From positions 1 through 60,897 of the forward strand of contig CAYPCN010000006.1 in the NCBI GenBank assembly GCA_964409235.1: DNA of 60,897 nucleotides. The letters are read 5' to 3'. Made by a program: the position numbers and the translations under genes. Position 1 is the first letter of the stretch. Every line of letters begins with the position of its first letter. Shown piece by piece: positions 25,340-34,305 of this stretch. The notes below the pieces were generated by a model. That model ran no database searches and was not told where the DNA came from. It saw only the letters and a program-made list of their open reading frames with translations. The DNA is from CAINFV01 sp964409235 (lineage in GTDB: Bacteria; Chlamydiota; Chlamydiia; Chlamydiales; FEN-1388).

Positions 25340-27136
25340 TCACGACGAGTCTTGAGCACAGCGGAACCCATAGGTTCCGTTTGCCGCGCCAGGATTGTTG
25401 CGATGGCGCTTGGCACAGCGGAGATCTTCTTTTAAGCTCTTCCAGCAGCCGCCACGAAGAACGCGATACACCCCCTGAATAGGGCCTTTTGGAAAATCGG
25501 GCTCCTGCGCACTGTACTCATAGTAGTTGTATTCGTACCAATCAGAGCACCATTCATAGACATTGCCAGCAATGTCGTAGATGCCATAGCCGTTTGGTGG
25601 ATAGCTCATTACCGGCGTCGTATCAGAGCTGAAGAAATTCGCCTGTGTTTTTTCAATATCTTCGCCAGTCGGATAGATAGGATGCTCTAGCCCACCGCAA
25701 CAGGCCACCTCCCACTCCGCCTCCGTGGGAAGTCTCTTTCCAACCCACGTACAATACCCCATCGCCCCATACCACGTGACTCCGACAACGGGATGCTTGG
25801 CATACCCCCGTTCGATAGTAAACCGCCCTGAACTGCGCTTGATGCGAGAATCTTTGAGCCTGATGATATCGTGATTTTGATGATCCTTCTCATCTCCTAG
25901 AAAGTCCAGGAATCGGACAAACTGCTCATTCGTCACAGGATGAACATCAATAGAAAAGCTCCCTATGCGTACAGCATGCCGAGGGGTCTCATCGCGACAC
26001 CCGTGATTTGAGCCCCGATAATAGACCCCATCATGAATGAGCGTTGCCTCTGAGAGGAGAGGGACAATTCCCCTGGGATCTCTCTTCTCAGGAGCATATT
26101 CTTTGATCTGTCGGTCGGTCGGATTCTCTTGGACAGCCACAGAACGGGTGTAGATCGAAGGGATGCTCGGCGGCGCTTGAGCCGCCCCAATGCCATGGGT
26201 GCGGCTCGGACCAGCTTTCGACTCATGCAACAGGGGAAGAAGACGCACAGGACGTTTAGCAGGATCAAGCGACAGGCAGTTTCTGATCATCGATTCCCAG
26301 TCGATGATCCCTCCTAAAAATCGCCCTTCTGATTCCCAAGCACCTTCTGGATACCCTCCTGAAAGCATCCAAAAGAGCAAGACGCCAAACGCCCAGGTGT
26401 CAGCAGCGACAGGATCTGACCAATTCCCCTGGCGCTGTTCAGGAGAAAGGAAATGGAGGTTCTGGGCAAGAGAAGCCACGAGATCGGCGTAGTGCTTTGT
26501 TTCAGCAGCCGATGTTGGGTATCGATCGGTACCCAACCGAGCGGCCACAAATGCATCTTGGGATGCCATCTGTTCTATCGCCGCCTTGTAGCTTCGGACA
26601 AGCACATTGTCACACCCAATCATTCGAAACAGACCAAAATCGGCGAGCTTAATCACGGGGCCGGCTGGTGTAGACTCAGAAACCATGATGTTGTTGGGCT
26701 TGAGATTGCCATGGGCCAGCACATCTTTCCCTCCTCGCAACGCATGCACGTAATCTAAAGCCGCCGCAATCTGCTCAGCGACCTTGAGCGCCTCTTGCTG
26801 TGTCGCTCTACGGCCAGCAAGGTACTGCGCCAAGCTTTGCGTCTCCTGTTGCACGTCGACCACACATTCCGTGGAAACAAAGTACAAGCCGTCGACAAAC
26901 GAAGCGCTGAACGTCTTGGTGATCGCAGGATGGTCGATCGACGAGGCGTGCTCTACCTCGTCCTCAAAGCGCGCCAAAAAGGCGCGATCTGAAGAGAGCT
27001 CGTCAGGAAGGATTTTTACGACGCTCTTCTTCTTCGTAAAACGATGCTCTGCAAAATACACATGTCCTAAAGGCCCCTGGCCCAGATGCTTGAGCAAGAG
27101 CCAATCTCCGAGGGTTCTTCCTTCTTCTAATCGCAT
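25340..27136 (-). CDS. Ser/Thr kinase-like protein (catalytic Asp replaced) fused to an FGE-sulfatase-type domain
   Basis: The protein has 598 residues. Residues ~10-300 form a protein-kinase fold: glycine loop LGQGPLGHVYFAEH, VAIK-type Lys41, catalytic loop H142-G-N144-L-K-P-N-N149, DFG at 166-168. The HRD Asp is Asn144, which usually abolishes phosphotransfer, so this may be a pseudokinase. Residues ~345-598 match the formylglycine-generating-enzyme fold (DVHPVTNEQF, GVTWYGAMGYCTWVGKRLPTEAEWE, DIAGNVYEWCSDW, RVLRGGCWK, TYGFRC). Chlamydial kinases combine kinase and other domains, and kinase-FGE fusions are known in PVC bacteria. A strong ribosome site (GAGGAG) precedes ATG 27136. It is probably soluble; no transmembrane helix links the domains. 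Confidence 0.85.
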   Translation of the reverse strand: MRLEEGRTLGDWLLLKHLGQGPLGHVYFAEHRFTKKKSVVKILPDELSSDRAFLARFEDEVEHASSIDHPAITKTFSASFVDGLYFVSTECVVDVQQETQSLAQYLAGRRATQQEALKVAEQIAAALDYVHALRGGKDVLAHGNLKPNNIMVSESTPAGPVIKLADFGLFRMIGCDNVLVRSYKAAIEQMASQDAFVAARLGTDRYPTSAAETKHYADLVASLAQNLHFLSPEQRQGNWSDPVAADTWAFGVLLFWMLSGGYPEGAWESEGRFLGGIIDWESMIRNCLSLDPAKRPVRLLPLLHESKAGPSRTHGIGAAQAPPSIPSIYTRSVAVQENPTDRQIKEYAPEKRDPRGIVPLLSEATLIHDGVYYRGSNHGCRDETPRHAVRIGSFSIDVHPVTNEQFVRFLDFLGDEKDHQNHDIIRLKDSRIKRSSGRFTIERGYAKHPVVGVTWYGAMGYCTWVGKRLPTEAEWEVACCGGLEHPIYPTGEDIEKTQANFFSSDTTPVMSYPPNGYGIYDIAGNVYEWCSDWYEYNYYEYSAQEPDFPKGPIQGVYRVLRGGCWKSLKEDLRCAKRHRNNPGAANGTYGFRCAQDSS

Positions 27137-27201
27137 GGGTCTCCTCAGTTCTTAAGAAACCCGGGTTGCTACCAAGTTGGCAACGACAACCCGGCGTAGA
27201 A

Positions 27202-27299
27202 TACGCTATTTGCGATATGCCTTTGGGAGGATAGAGCAGGATCTTTGTGGCCGAATGTACCCAATTCTCCTCTAAAAATCCACATCGCAACCAGTTCAG
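27202..27299. repeat. Degenerate ~98-bp copy of the MITE-like repeat
   Basis: The left end is CGCTATTTGCGATATG followed by GGAGGATAGAGCAGGAT. The right end, read on the other strand, is CTGGTTGCGATGTGGATTTT followed by AGAGGAG. It is shorter than the 162-bp copy at 12548 but keeps both ends. Confidence 0.65.
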
Positions 27300-27352
27300 A
27301 ATGCGTCCACTCATACCATGTTCTTGGATTTCAAGGGCTATTTTTTAGATGC

Positions 27353-27427
27353 CAATTCCCAGAAACCCAGCCATGTGGCTCGAGATTGAGAAGAGCGATC
27401 CATCAATCGCGTTCTGGGAACTGCTGC
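27353..27427. repeat. Second repeat family, copy 1 (TTCCCAG ends, GGCTCGAGATTG core)
   Basis: The ends AATTCCCAGA and TCTGGGAACTGC form an inverted repeat (the latter read from 27413 as TTCTGGGAACTGCTG). The core TGGCTCGAGATTG, A or G, AAGAGCGAT (27376-27399) recurs at 28479-28502. The ~295-bp space between the kinase-like and TPR-like genes holds only this and the other repeat. Confidence 0.55.
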
Positions 27428-27431
27428 TGTT

Positions 27432-28391
27432 CTATCCACGAACTCCAAGCGCCTCCAACTGATCACACAGGTCATTGAGAGCCCTGCTGTAGTGGTACCA
27501 GGAACGAGCCTTGTCAATCATCTGCCGAGCGACCTCCACCTCCCGAACATCAATGGCCTGCTGAATGAGAAAAAAGTAGTCCATCCGACGCAACGGCATC
27601 TGCAGACGCATCAAACTAGCCACTGAGCTGCGCAAGAGATCCGCTCTTTCCGCTGGAGAGAGAATAAACATCAACTTTATCAAAAGCGTTGCGTCCTTTG
27701 GCTGCCGGGAAAAGGCCTCCTTGAAACACCGAACAGCCTCCTGCCGATGACATTCTCTCTTCTCCTCACTTGTCGACGCCTCAAACAAGCGCAGGTGGAG
27801 CACGCCCTGCGTTTTATACCGCAGAAACGATTCAGGTCGAAACCGAACAGCACGAGAGAAAACATCAAAAAATTCTACATACTGCCCTCGATTCGCCAAG
27901 CTCGCGGCAATATAGTGCTCAAGAGAACAAAAGGAGGGGTGCTGCCGGTACAGAGCTCGCGCTTCTTCAAGCAAACGCTCGCACGCTGCTGCGGACTGGG
28001 TCGACGCCTCATACGACGGGAAAAGAGCATCAAAAGCCTTGCTCTCCTCCTCTGACATTGCCGTGCCAGAAGCAGCGGAGAGAGCGTTGAGAGCGGTTAA
28101 AAACACCTCTTGCGCTTCTGCATGCTGCTGGTCGGCGTAGAGAATTTTTGCCTTTTCAACCAAGAGCAACGGAGTGGCGGTAGAGGATGGAGAGGCGAGC
28201 AGCCAGTGATCAATCTGGGCCACGGCAGACCGAAAGTCTTGTTCCTCAACGAAGGCGCGAAGACGATCGTACGGAAACGGTTTTGGATACGAAGCCGCAG
28301 GTGAAAGCATCCCCGCACCAATCGCTGCGAGAGGATACGGAAGAACACACCAACTCACGAGGAGGAGGACAAAGGAATGCAATATAGACAT
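27432..28391 (-). CDS. Secreted TPR-like hypothetical protein
   Basis: A 319-residue protein read from ATG 28391 (MSILHSFVLLLVSWCVLPYPLAAIG), giving a classical signal peptide. A TTG eight codons upstream is the alternative start. The rest is a helical solenoid typical of tetratricopeptide-like repeats: YDRLRAFVEEQDFRSAVAQIDHWL, LLVEKAKILYADQQHAEAQEVFLTALNAL, AVRCFKEAFSRQPKDATLLIKLM, ending in paired helices. Such proteins are usually periplasmic or outer-membrane assembly scaffolds. The function is unknown. It is flanked on both sides by copies of the second repeat family. Confidence 0.75.
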   Translation of the reverse strand: MSILHSFVLLLVSWCVLPYPLAAIGAGMLSPAASYPKPFPYDRLRAFVEEQDFRSAVAQIDHWLLASPSSTATPLLLVEKAKILYADQQHAEAQEVFLTALNALSAASGTAMSEEESKAFDALFPSYEASTQSAAACERLLEEARALYRQHPSFCSLEHYIAASLANRGQYVEFFDVFSRAVRFRPESFLRYKTQGVLHLRLFEASTSEEKRECHRQEAVRCFKEAFSRQPKDATLLIKLMFILSPAERADLLRSSVASLMRLQMPLRRMDYFFLIQQAIDVREVEVARQMIDKARSWYHYSRALNDLCDQLEALGVRG

Positions 28392-28436
28392 GTTTTCTCT
28401 GCAGAATTTCTTCAAAACCTGATATCCTCAATCACA

Positions 28437-28598
28437 AACAGCGGTTCCCAGACCTTCAGCTGAGAAAAAACAGGGAAATGGCTCGAGATTGGAAAGAGCG
28501 ATGTGGCCAACCTTGTATAAGGTTGCCGAAGCAATGCGACAAAACCACCGAGCCATGGCTCCTTTCCTTCTCGATGCTGAATTCCCGGGAACTGCCGC
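28437..28598. repeat. Second repeat family, copy 2
   Basis: The left end AGCGGTTCCCAGA faces the right end CCCGGGAACTGCCGC, an imperfect inverted repeat spanning ~160 bp. The core TGGCTCGAGATTG...AAGAGCGAT is at 28479-28502. It also contains the palindrome GAGCCATGGCTC (28550-28561). It lies between the TPR-like gene and yidC, where divergent promoters are expected. Confidence 0.55.
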
Positions 28599-28642
28599 AC
28601 CTACATGGCTCATCCCAATGATACGCTAGTACGGAATATTTC

Positions 28643-30520
28643 ATGGATAAAAGATCTCTTCTCTTCCTCGTCTCAATCACCGCAGCCTTTTTCTTGGTCA
28701 AGGTGTGGTACGGCCACCGCGAAACAGAATTCCGGCAGCAGTGGCAAAAGGAGCACCAAGAGGTGCCCGTGCCAACGCACCCTTCCACCATCGAAGCCGT
28801 CCCCCACGTCGATACTGAAGCGGCTGTGGACGAAGAGGCGCCGACGCAATACTACGTACTAGAAAACGACTATCAGCAAATCGTCTTTTCATCGGCAGGT
28901 GGATCTATTGTCGAGATCAACCTTCCTTTCCACAGTCCAGACTTCCCCAAGAGCGTCGTCCGCCCCGTTACATCAGACAGAAAGATCGCTGAGCAATCCC
29001 CTCAAGACAACCTGTTCCCCTCTGTCCCTGCCGCACAAGCAGACGGCGCCGTGCGCGTCCCAACAGCCAATCGCTACTACCCGCTCATCCGCCGATCGCA
29101 TACCAAACAACCGCGTAGCACCTCAGCACCACATCAGACCTGCGCCCTCACATCGCCATATGCAGAGTTCTCGGCACTCCCCTATCGCGTCACATCGTTC
29201 ACACCGACATCCATCACGTTCGAGGCTCGCCAGCCACACCGTACTATTACAAAGCGATTTTCGTTTCCCAAGGAGCCAACACAGTTCCCCTACTGCCTGG
29301 ATGTTGAAATTGCCATCGAAGGCGACCGTCGAGACGTATGGCTGTCTACCGGCGTTCCCGAAGTTGAGATGATGTCTGGAGCCAGCGGAGCCGCGCTCAA
29401 ATACCGCGTTCTCAGAGGGAGTAAGGGTGACGTTGAAAAAATCGACCTGCCAAAAACGTCGTTCATAAGCTCCTCTGTCCAGCCAGACTGGGTGTGCAAC
29501 TCAAACGGATTCTTTGGCATCATCCTCGACCCTCTTAAGGGCGCAGGTGTTGGCATGGCCTTCAACCACATTCCGGGGTCAGAGGCTCCCTCCCGCTTAC
29601 TGAGCATCGACGCCGCCGCACGCCAGCCATCAGCTGAGGAATTCCCGGGCTTCGAAGCAAAGATTCCCTTTTCGCTCACAGACTCCACCATGCAGCTACG
29701 CCTATTCGCTGGACCTTTTGCCGACAGCGTGCTGACCACCATCGATGCCAACAGCATAACAGAATATGAAAAACCCACGAACTATATGGCCTGTCAGACC
29801 TTCCATGGCTGGTTTGCCTTTATCTCCGAGCCTTTTGCAAAATTCCTCTTTTTCTTAATGAAGCAGTTCTACCGCCTCTTCGGATCGTGGGCTCTTTCCA
29901 TTGTCCTCGTTACCATCGTCCTGCGCATCCTTTTGTACCCTCTCAACCGGTGGTCGATGCGCTCTATGCGCGCTATGCAAGAGATCGCCCCTCTTGTCAA
30001 GGCCATCCAGGAACGGCATAAGAAGGACCCTGCCAAAGCACAGATGGAAATCATGGCCTTGTACCGAGAAAAGCGGGTCAATCCTTTCTCAGGATGCCTC
30101 CCTCTTCTCATCCAAATGCCATTTTTAATAGGTATGTTTGACTTGCTCCGCTCGTCTTTTGAGTTACGAGGAACGCCCTTCATCCCAGGATGGATTGATG
30201 ACCTCTCAGCTCCAGACGCCATCTTTGACTGGAAGTACCCCATCCCATTGCTCGGCACCCAGCTTCACCTCCTACCCTTTATTTTAGGAGCGACGATGTG
30301 GTGGCAGCAAAGCCTGTCGTCAAACCTGCCAAAAGACCCACGCGAATGGACAGACCAGCAACGGCAACAGCGGGCTATGGGGACTATTATGACAGTCGTC
30401 ATGACGCTCTTGTTCTACCACTTCCCTGCCGGATTAAATATCTACTGGATCTCTTCGATGCTCCTTGGTATTGCCCAGCAGTGGTGGACAAATCGGCAGA
30501 TGGCGCGCAACAAAGCATAA
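28643..30520 (+). CDS. yidC: Membrane protein insertase YidC
   Basis: The 625-residue inner-membrane insertase works with or without SecYEG. An N-terminal transmembrane helix (residues ~5-22, SLLFLVSITAAFFLVKVWYG) precedes a large periplasmic domain. The conserved C-terminal Oxa1/YidC core follows: WALSIVLVTIVLRILLYPLNRWSMRSM, MALYREKRVNPFSGCLPLLIQMPFLIGMF, FYHFPAGLNIYWISSMLLGIAQQWW. The length is like chlamydial YidC. dnaA follows 10 nt downstream on the same strand, an arrangement also present in Chlamydia as far as I recall. Confidence 0.96.
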   Translation: MDKRSLLFLVSITAAFFLVKVWYGHRETEFRQQWQKEHQEVPVPTHPSTIEAVPHVDTEAAVDEEAPTQYYVLENDYQQIVFSSAGGSIVEINLPFHSPDFPKSVVRPVTSDRKIAEQSPQDNLFPSVPAAQADGAVRVPTANRYYPLIRRSHTKQPRSTSAPHQTCALTSPYAEFSALPYRVTSFTPTSITFEARQPHRTITKRFSFPKEPTQFPYCLDVEIAIEGDRRDVWLSTGVPEVEMMSGASGAALKYRVLRGSKGDVEKIDLPKTSFISSSVQPDWVCNSNGFFGIILDPLKGAGVGMAFNHIPGSEAPSRLLSIDAAARQPSAEEFPGFEAKIPFSLTDSTMQLRLFAGPFADSVLTTIDANSITEYEKPTNYMACQTFHGWFAFISEPFAKFLFFLMKQFYRLFGSWALSIVLVTIVLRILLYPLNRWSMRSMRAMQEIAPLVKAIQERHKKDPAKAQMEIMALYREKRVNPFSGCLPLLIQMPFLIGMFDLLRSSFELRGTPFIPGWIDDLSAPDAIFDWKYPIPLLGTQLHLLPFILGATMWWQQSLSSNLPKDPREWTDQQRQQRAMGTIMTVVMTLLFYHFPAGLNIYWISSMLLGIAQQWWTNRQMARNKA

Positions 30521-30530
30521 GGCATAGTAT

Positions 30531-31973
30531 ATGACGATTGCGGCCTGTTGGAACGCGTTTCTGGAGCGCCTTGAAAGGGAATTGGGAAAGGAGACTGTCG
30601 ACCGATGGGCCAGAAGCCTCACAGCGAAGGCAGGCCATGGGCCAAAACTAGCACTCGAAGCGAAGGACTCCTTTCAAGCCCTGTGGTTTGAAGAGCACCT
30701 CCGCCCTCGGCTGCCCGCTCTTGTCGATCCTCTTGGAACGCCCATCCAAGTTTCATTGCAGATCGCGGGAAAGATAGCGCCCCGGAAGTCCGGAGAGAAA
30801 ACCATAGCCCGACCCGCTAAGAATGTGGTAGGGCAGTTTTCACTTTCATTTCCTGAGCTCGACACATCGTGCACCTTTGAACGTTTCCTCTCGCTCCCAG
30901 AAAATGAGATCGTCATCAAGCTGCTCGACGAGCTCTGCTCCTATTTGGCTGGGGAACGGCTGAAAAAGCTCTCTTCTGTGGTAGTCCCCAGCGGTAATGG
31001 GCAGCGCCTTCCACCTCCTCCTAATCCTCTGTATCTCTGCGGCCCCTCTGGTTCTGGGAAAACACATCTTCTCACAGCAACGGCCATTCGCCTTCGGCAG
31101 GCGGGGCTCTCGGTCATCATGGCCTCGTCAGACCTCTTTACAGACCATGTCGTCAAGTCTATCCGTGCTGGAGAGATGTCCTCCTTTCGACGGCTCTGGC
31201 GCACCGTGGATGCTCTCGTCGTCGATGATGTCCACTGTCTCGCTCGGAAGAGTACTACGCAGGAGGAGTTTTTCCACACGTTCAACAGCCTTCATGTCGC
31301 CGGCAAGCAGATCATCCTCTCTGCCAACTGCCTTCCACAACAACTGCAGTTTATCGAGCCCCGCCTCGTCAGCAGATTTGAATGGGGCGTGGTCCTCCCT
31401 TTGCATGCCATCCCTCGCAAGCAGTTTCCAGAGCTTCTCGAAAAAAAGGCTCACTATCTCAACTTCTCGCTATCCCAAAAGCTCGCCCACTTTCTTGCCG
31501 AAGCCTTCTCGTCGACGCCCAAGGCGTGCGTCCACGCTCTCGAGGTGCTCATCCGACGGCTTCGCCTTGCGAAGAACCGAGGAACCGCGACAGCTGCCGC
31601 CCTGACACTCTCACAAGCTCGCGACCTCCTCGCGGACCTCATTGAGCAAGAGCAGCAGATGGCTCTCACTCCTGAAAAGATTATCAACGTTACAGCAGAA
31701 GCCTATGGCATTACGCGAGAAGACCTCGTAGGGCGCTCTCAAAGCCGAGAGTTCGTGCTTCCACGCCAGGTGGCGATGTTTCTCATTCGAAAGCATCTGA
31801 AAGCGCCGTTCATGAAGATCGGCGACCTCTTTCAAAAAAACCACTCCACGGTAATGTCAGCCATACGACAAGTAGAAAAGCTCATTCCAGATTCTTCGAG
31901 CGACGTCGGCAGTGCTCTGGCATCTATCGAAATCCGCCTCTCAGAGCTCGGGAAGTACAGTACCATTTCCTAG
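30531..31973 (+). CDS. dnaA: DnaA replication initiator paralogue
   Basis: 480 residues. The Walker A is LCGPSGSGKTHLLTA (171-178), Walker B is ALVVDDVHCL, and domain IV carries the DnaA-box-binding helix-turn-helix LVGRSQSREFVLPRQVAMFLIRKH with the signature IGDLFQKNHSTVMSAI. Chlamydiae carry two dnaA genes; this one sits by yidC like the first copy of Chlamydia. The N-terminal domain is present (AFLERLERELGKETVDRWARSL). No DnaA-box cluster or clear origin was seen nearby. It ends convergent with, and overlapping by 33 nt, a glycosyltransferase-like gene. Confidence 0.92.
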   Translation: MTIAACWNAFLERLERELGKETVDRWARSLTAKAGHGPKLALEAKDSFQALWFEEHLRPRLPALVDPLGTPIQVSLQIAGKIAPRKSGEKTIARPAKNVVGQFSLSFPELDTSCTFERFLSLPENEIVIKLLDELCSYLAGERLKKLSSVVVPSGNGQRLPPPPNPLYLCGPSGSGKTHLLTATAIRLRQAGLSVIMASSDLFTDHVVKSIRAGEMSSFRRLWRTVDALVVDDVHCLARKSTTQEEFFHTFNSLHVAGKQIILSANCLPQQLQFIEPRLVSRFEWGVVLPLHAIPRKQFPELLEKKAHYLNFSLSQKLAHFLAEAFSSTPKACVHALEVLIRRLRLAKNRGTATAAALTLSQARDLLADLIEQEQQMALTPEKIINVTAEAYGITREDLVGRSQSREFVLPRQVAMFLIRKHLKAPFMKIGDLFQKNHSTVMSAIRQVEKLIPDSSSDVGSALASIEIRLSELGKYSTIS

Positions 31974-33185
31974 TGGGCCACTCATTCGCCAAAATGTATT
32001 GTGCTCCCACGTATCTCGAAGCGCAGCAATGCTCTTCTCGATTTCCGGGAGATACTGTGTGAGGCGAGCATCCCACGAGTGCTCAGCGTCAAGCCATGAA
32101 AGAATCTTCTCGACGTCATAGTGGCGTTGTTCAGCCTCTGCAAGCCTGGGTACCACATCTGCCAACGCATGACTTTCATACTCAACGACGCGTCCCGTCG
32201 CCGTCAGCCATGCTGGCAACGAAATCCCTTTCCTGACGAGCGTCACTGCACCCGATGCCAAGGAGAGGAAAAGGCGTTCGTGATACCCCTTGCGGATGTG
32301 GGGAATGCTGTTGATCACAATTCTCGACATTCTGCAGATATCGACGACCTGATCAAATGGCACTGGAGTGGTGAAAAGGCAGCCCGCAGCCGACGGCTCC
32401 TTCGACCATACTACGGCATCCTCGACATCTGTGAAGATATGCACAGACCGCCCCTTCAGCGCTGTAAGAAGCCGTTCCCTGTCGAGACCTCTGGCGTACC
32501 GCTCAATCAGCCCTGCCACTGTAAAAGGGGAAAGATTGGTCTTTTGGAGGACGTCCACTACCGACGGCGTGCGCTCAATATACGCCAAAGCCTCAGCAAG
32601 CAAAACACAAGAGGGGTCTTCAAGAGCACGCTCTGCCAAGGAGGTAAACATCGCCACATCATCTGGTGCGAAGAGAGGCTCCCATGCTTTGTACACGCGC
32701 CTATGGTCGATACAGGAGCCAATGAGCACGACGTCATATGGGCGGCGATGCAAAGGGATGATCGGCGATGACCGCACGCGGTCGATCGCTTCCCGAGCAA
32801 TACCGTGGGGAAACCAGTGGACAGGGCGATCGCTATAGGCAGAAAACAAGTCGCATGATGTCTTGTCAACGAACAAGCTCACGGTACTGGGCTGAGAAAA
32901 AATCGACGGGGACGAATAGACCACGGAGTCGACCGCCACGTCGACATGAGGGACTCCCAAAGGGTAGTAGAACCAACGTTCATCAACAAACGTATTCATC
33001 GACCATGTGCAGTCTGGGGTCTTGCGACGTAGGATCTCAAGCAATTCTTCTGGACCCTTTGTATGCACCTCTTGGATCACAGCGTGGATTCCACGCCGTT
33101 CAAACGCCTTTTGCATATCGCGGATCATCTGCCCCAACACACCGTATTTGCTGACAGGATGATCAAAGAGCACAACACTGCGCAT
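31941..33185 (-). CDS. CgeB-like glycosyltransferase family protein
   Basis: 414 residues from ATG 33185 (MRSVVLFDHP), preceded by AGGAAG. The layout is that of a GT-B glycosyltransferase of the CgeB/glycosyl-transferase-1 group: YDVVLIGSCIDHRRVYKAWEP begins the second Rossmann half, and ICRMSRIVINSIPHIRKGYHERLFLSLASGAVTLV is the donor-binding block (S-R-I-V-x-N-S...HxR/ERxFxxLASG). The acceptor is unknown; a surface glycan or protein is plausible. It overlaps the dnaA 3-prime end by 33 nt in convergent orientation. Confidence 0.72.
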   Translation of the reverse strand: MRSVVLFDHPVSKYGVLGQMIRDMQKAFERRGIHAVIQEVHTKGPEELLEILRRKTPDCTWSMNTFVDERWFYYPLGVPHVDVAVDSVVYSSPSIFSQPSTVSLFVDKTSCDLFSAYSDRPVHWFPHGIAREAIDRVRSSPIIPLHRRPYDVVLIGSCIDHRRVYKAWEPLFAPDDVAMFTSLAERALEDPSCVLLAEALAYIERTPSVVDVLQKTNLSPFTVAGLIERYARGLDRERLLTALKGRSVHIFTDVEDAVVWSKEPSAAGCLFTTPVPFDQVVDICRMSRIVINSIPHIRKGYHERLFLSLASGAVTLVRKGISLPAWLTATGRVVEYESHALADVVPRLAEAEQRHYDVEKILSWLDAEHSWDARLTQYLPEIEKSIAALRDTWEHNTFWRMSGPLGNGTVLPEL

Positions 33186-33237
33186 GGAAAACATCTTCCT
33201 AAAAACACCCTCTCTTGGCAAACTTTCCATCGTGTTT

Positions 33238-33312
33238 CGGAGCATAGCGCAGCATGGCTAGCGCGGCTGCTTTGGGAGCAGTAGGTCGGGGGTTCAAATC
33301 CCTCTGCTCCGA
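33238..33312 (+). tRNA. tRNA-Pro (anticodon TGG)
   Basis: The 75-nt cloverleaf has acceptor CGGAGCA/TGCTCCG, D-stem GCGC/GCGC, anticodon stem GCTGC/GCAGT with loop TTTGGGA (anticodon TGG, G37), and T-arm GGGGG-TTCAAAT-CCCTC. CCA is not encoded. It reads proline CCN codons. It lies just upstream of lgt on the same strand. Confidence 0.95.
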
Positions 33313-33441
33313 TACCGTAACGACAGCGGCGTACACCAACGCACCATGCCTTGTTGTACGCCTCTCGGTCTGTACTGCAATGCCGTATACTCTCTGCTCT
33401 TTTCGAGAATTGCAATTAAAATTTTCACTACGAGGGGTACT

Positions 33442-34305
33442 TTGGTTGCCTATTGGGTGTGGAATCCTTCTCGAGAAGCGTTTGTCATCCCCTATACGGA
33501 CTTTCCTATCTACTGGTATTCTTTGTGTTTTGTCCTTGGCCTGTATGGAGCCATCGTCATTGCTCGCGCGCTCATCCGAAGCGGTGCTTCTGCGCTCGTT
33601 GGCACCTCAGCCGTCGATCCTGTATCGATCAACCGGTACATTGAGCGATTGGCAGTCTATTGTTGTTTTGGTGTCATCCTCGGCGCTCGCTTTGGGCATA
33701 TCGTATTCTACGAGCCTCTTTACTACTTCTCGTATCCTTGGGAAATCCTCAACTTGAGGCAAGGTGGGCTATCGAGTCATGGCGCTATGATAGGGCTGTT
33801 CCTTGCTGTGTGGAGGTTTCAAAAAAAGCCATTCGGCCTCCCCTATCTCCCCCACGGTGCGGACCTACTCGATCTTCTCGCCATCAGTTCGGCATGGACC
33901 GCAGGATGCATTCGGATCGGGAACTTTTTCAATCAGGAGATTGTCGGCACGGTCACCGATATGCCCTGGGCTGTTGTCTTTGTCTCCCCTCTTGACGTCG
34001 AGGGAACGCACCCTCTGCCCCGCCATCCTGCACAGCTGTATGAGGCACTCGTTGCTTTTGTACTGTTGATCCCACTTCTCATCCTTGGGCGAAAGGGGAA
34101 GTTTGCCACTGACGGTCGTATTGCGGGGTGGTATTTGATCGTCACCTTCACTATGCGCATGTTCATCGAGACGCTAAAAGCATCGCAGTGCGAGTTTGAT
34201 ACTGGCTTCTTTCACATGGGGCAGTTGCTGAGCGTACCAGCCATTATCCTTGGGATCGGATTATTGGTACGGGCGCGTCTGAGACGTTCTCACTCCGCAT
34301 CGTGA
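33442..34305 (+). CDS. lgt: Prolipoprotein diacylglyceryl transferase
   Basis: Integral membrane enzyme that transfers diacylglycerol to the lipobox Cys of prolipoproteins. Family blocks are YWYSLCFVLGLYGA, FGVILGARFGHIVFYEP, LRQGGLSSHGAMIG and the signature RIGNFFNQEIVGTVTDMPWAVVF, then HPAQLYEAL. About seven transmembrane helices are visible. I prefer the TTG at 33442 (GAGGGG 5 nt upstream), giving 287 residues like the family. The frame also offers ATG 33346, which would add 32 atypical residues. It ends overlapping pcm convergently by 16 nt. Confidence 0.93.
   Translation: MVAYWVWNPSREAFVIPYTDFPIYWYSLCFVLGLYGAIVIARALIRSGASALVGTSAVDPVSINRYIERLAVYCCFGVILGARFGHIVFYEPLYYFSYPWEILNLRQGGLSSHGAMIGLFLAVWRFQKKPFGLPYLPHGADLLDLLAISSAWTAGCIRIGNFFNQEIVGTVTDMPWAVVFVSPLDVEGTHPLPRHPAQLYEALVAFVLLIPLLILGRKGKFATDGRIAGWYLIVTFTMRMFIETLKASQCEFDTGFFHMGQLLSVPAIILGIGLLVRARLRRSHSAS

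Noticed and set aside
25146..25343. 65-codon minus frame between the AbiEi-like and kinase genes
   Set aside because: It covers the palindromic operator and promoter region and overlaps both neighbours; probably not a gene.
30321..30530. Possible replication origin beside dnaA
   Set aside because: No cluster of DnaA boxes (TTATCCACA-like) and no AT-rich unwinding region seen near the gene.
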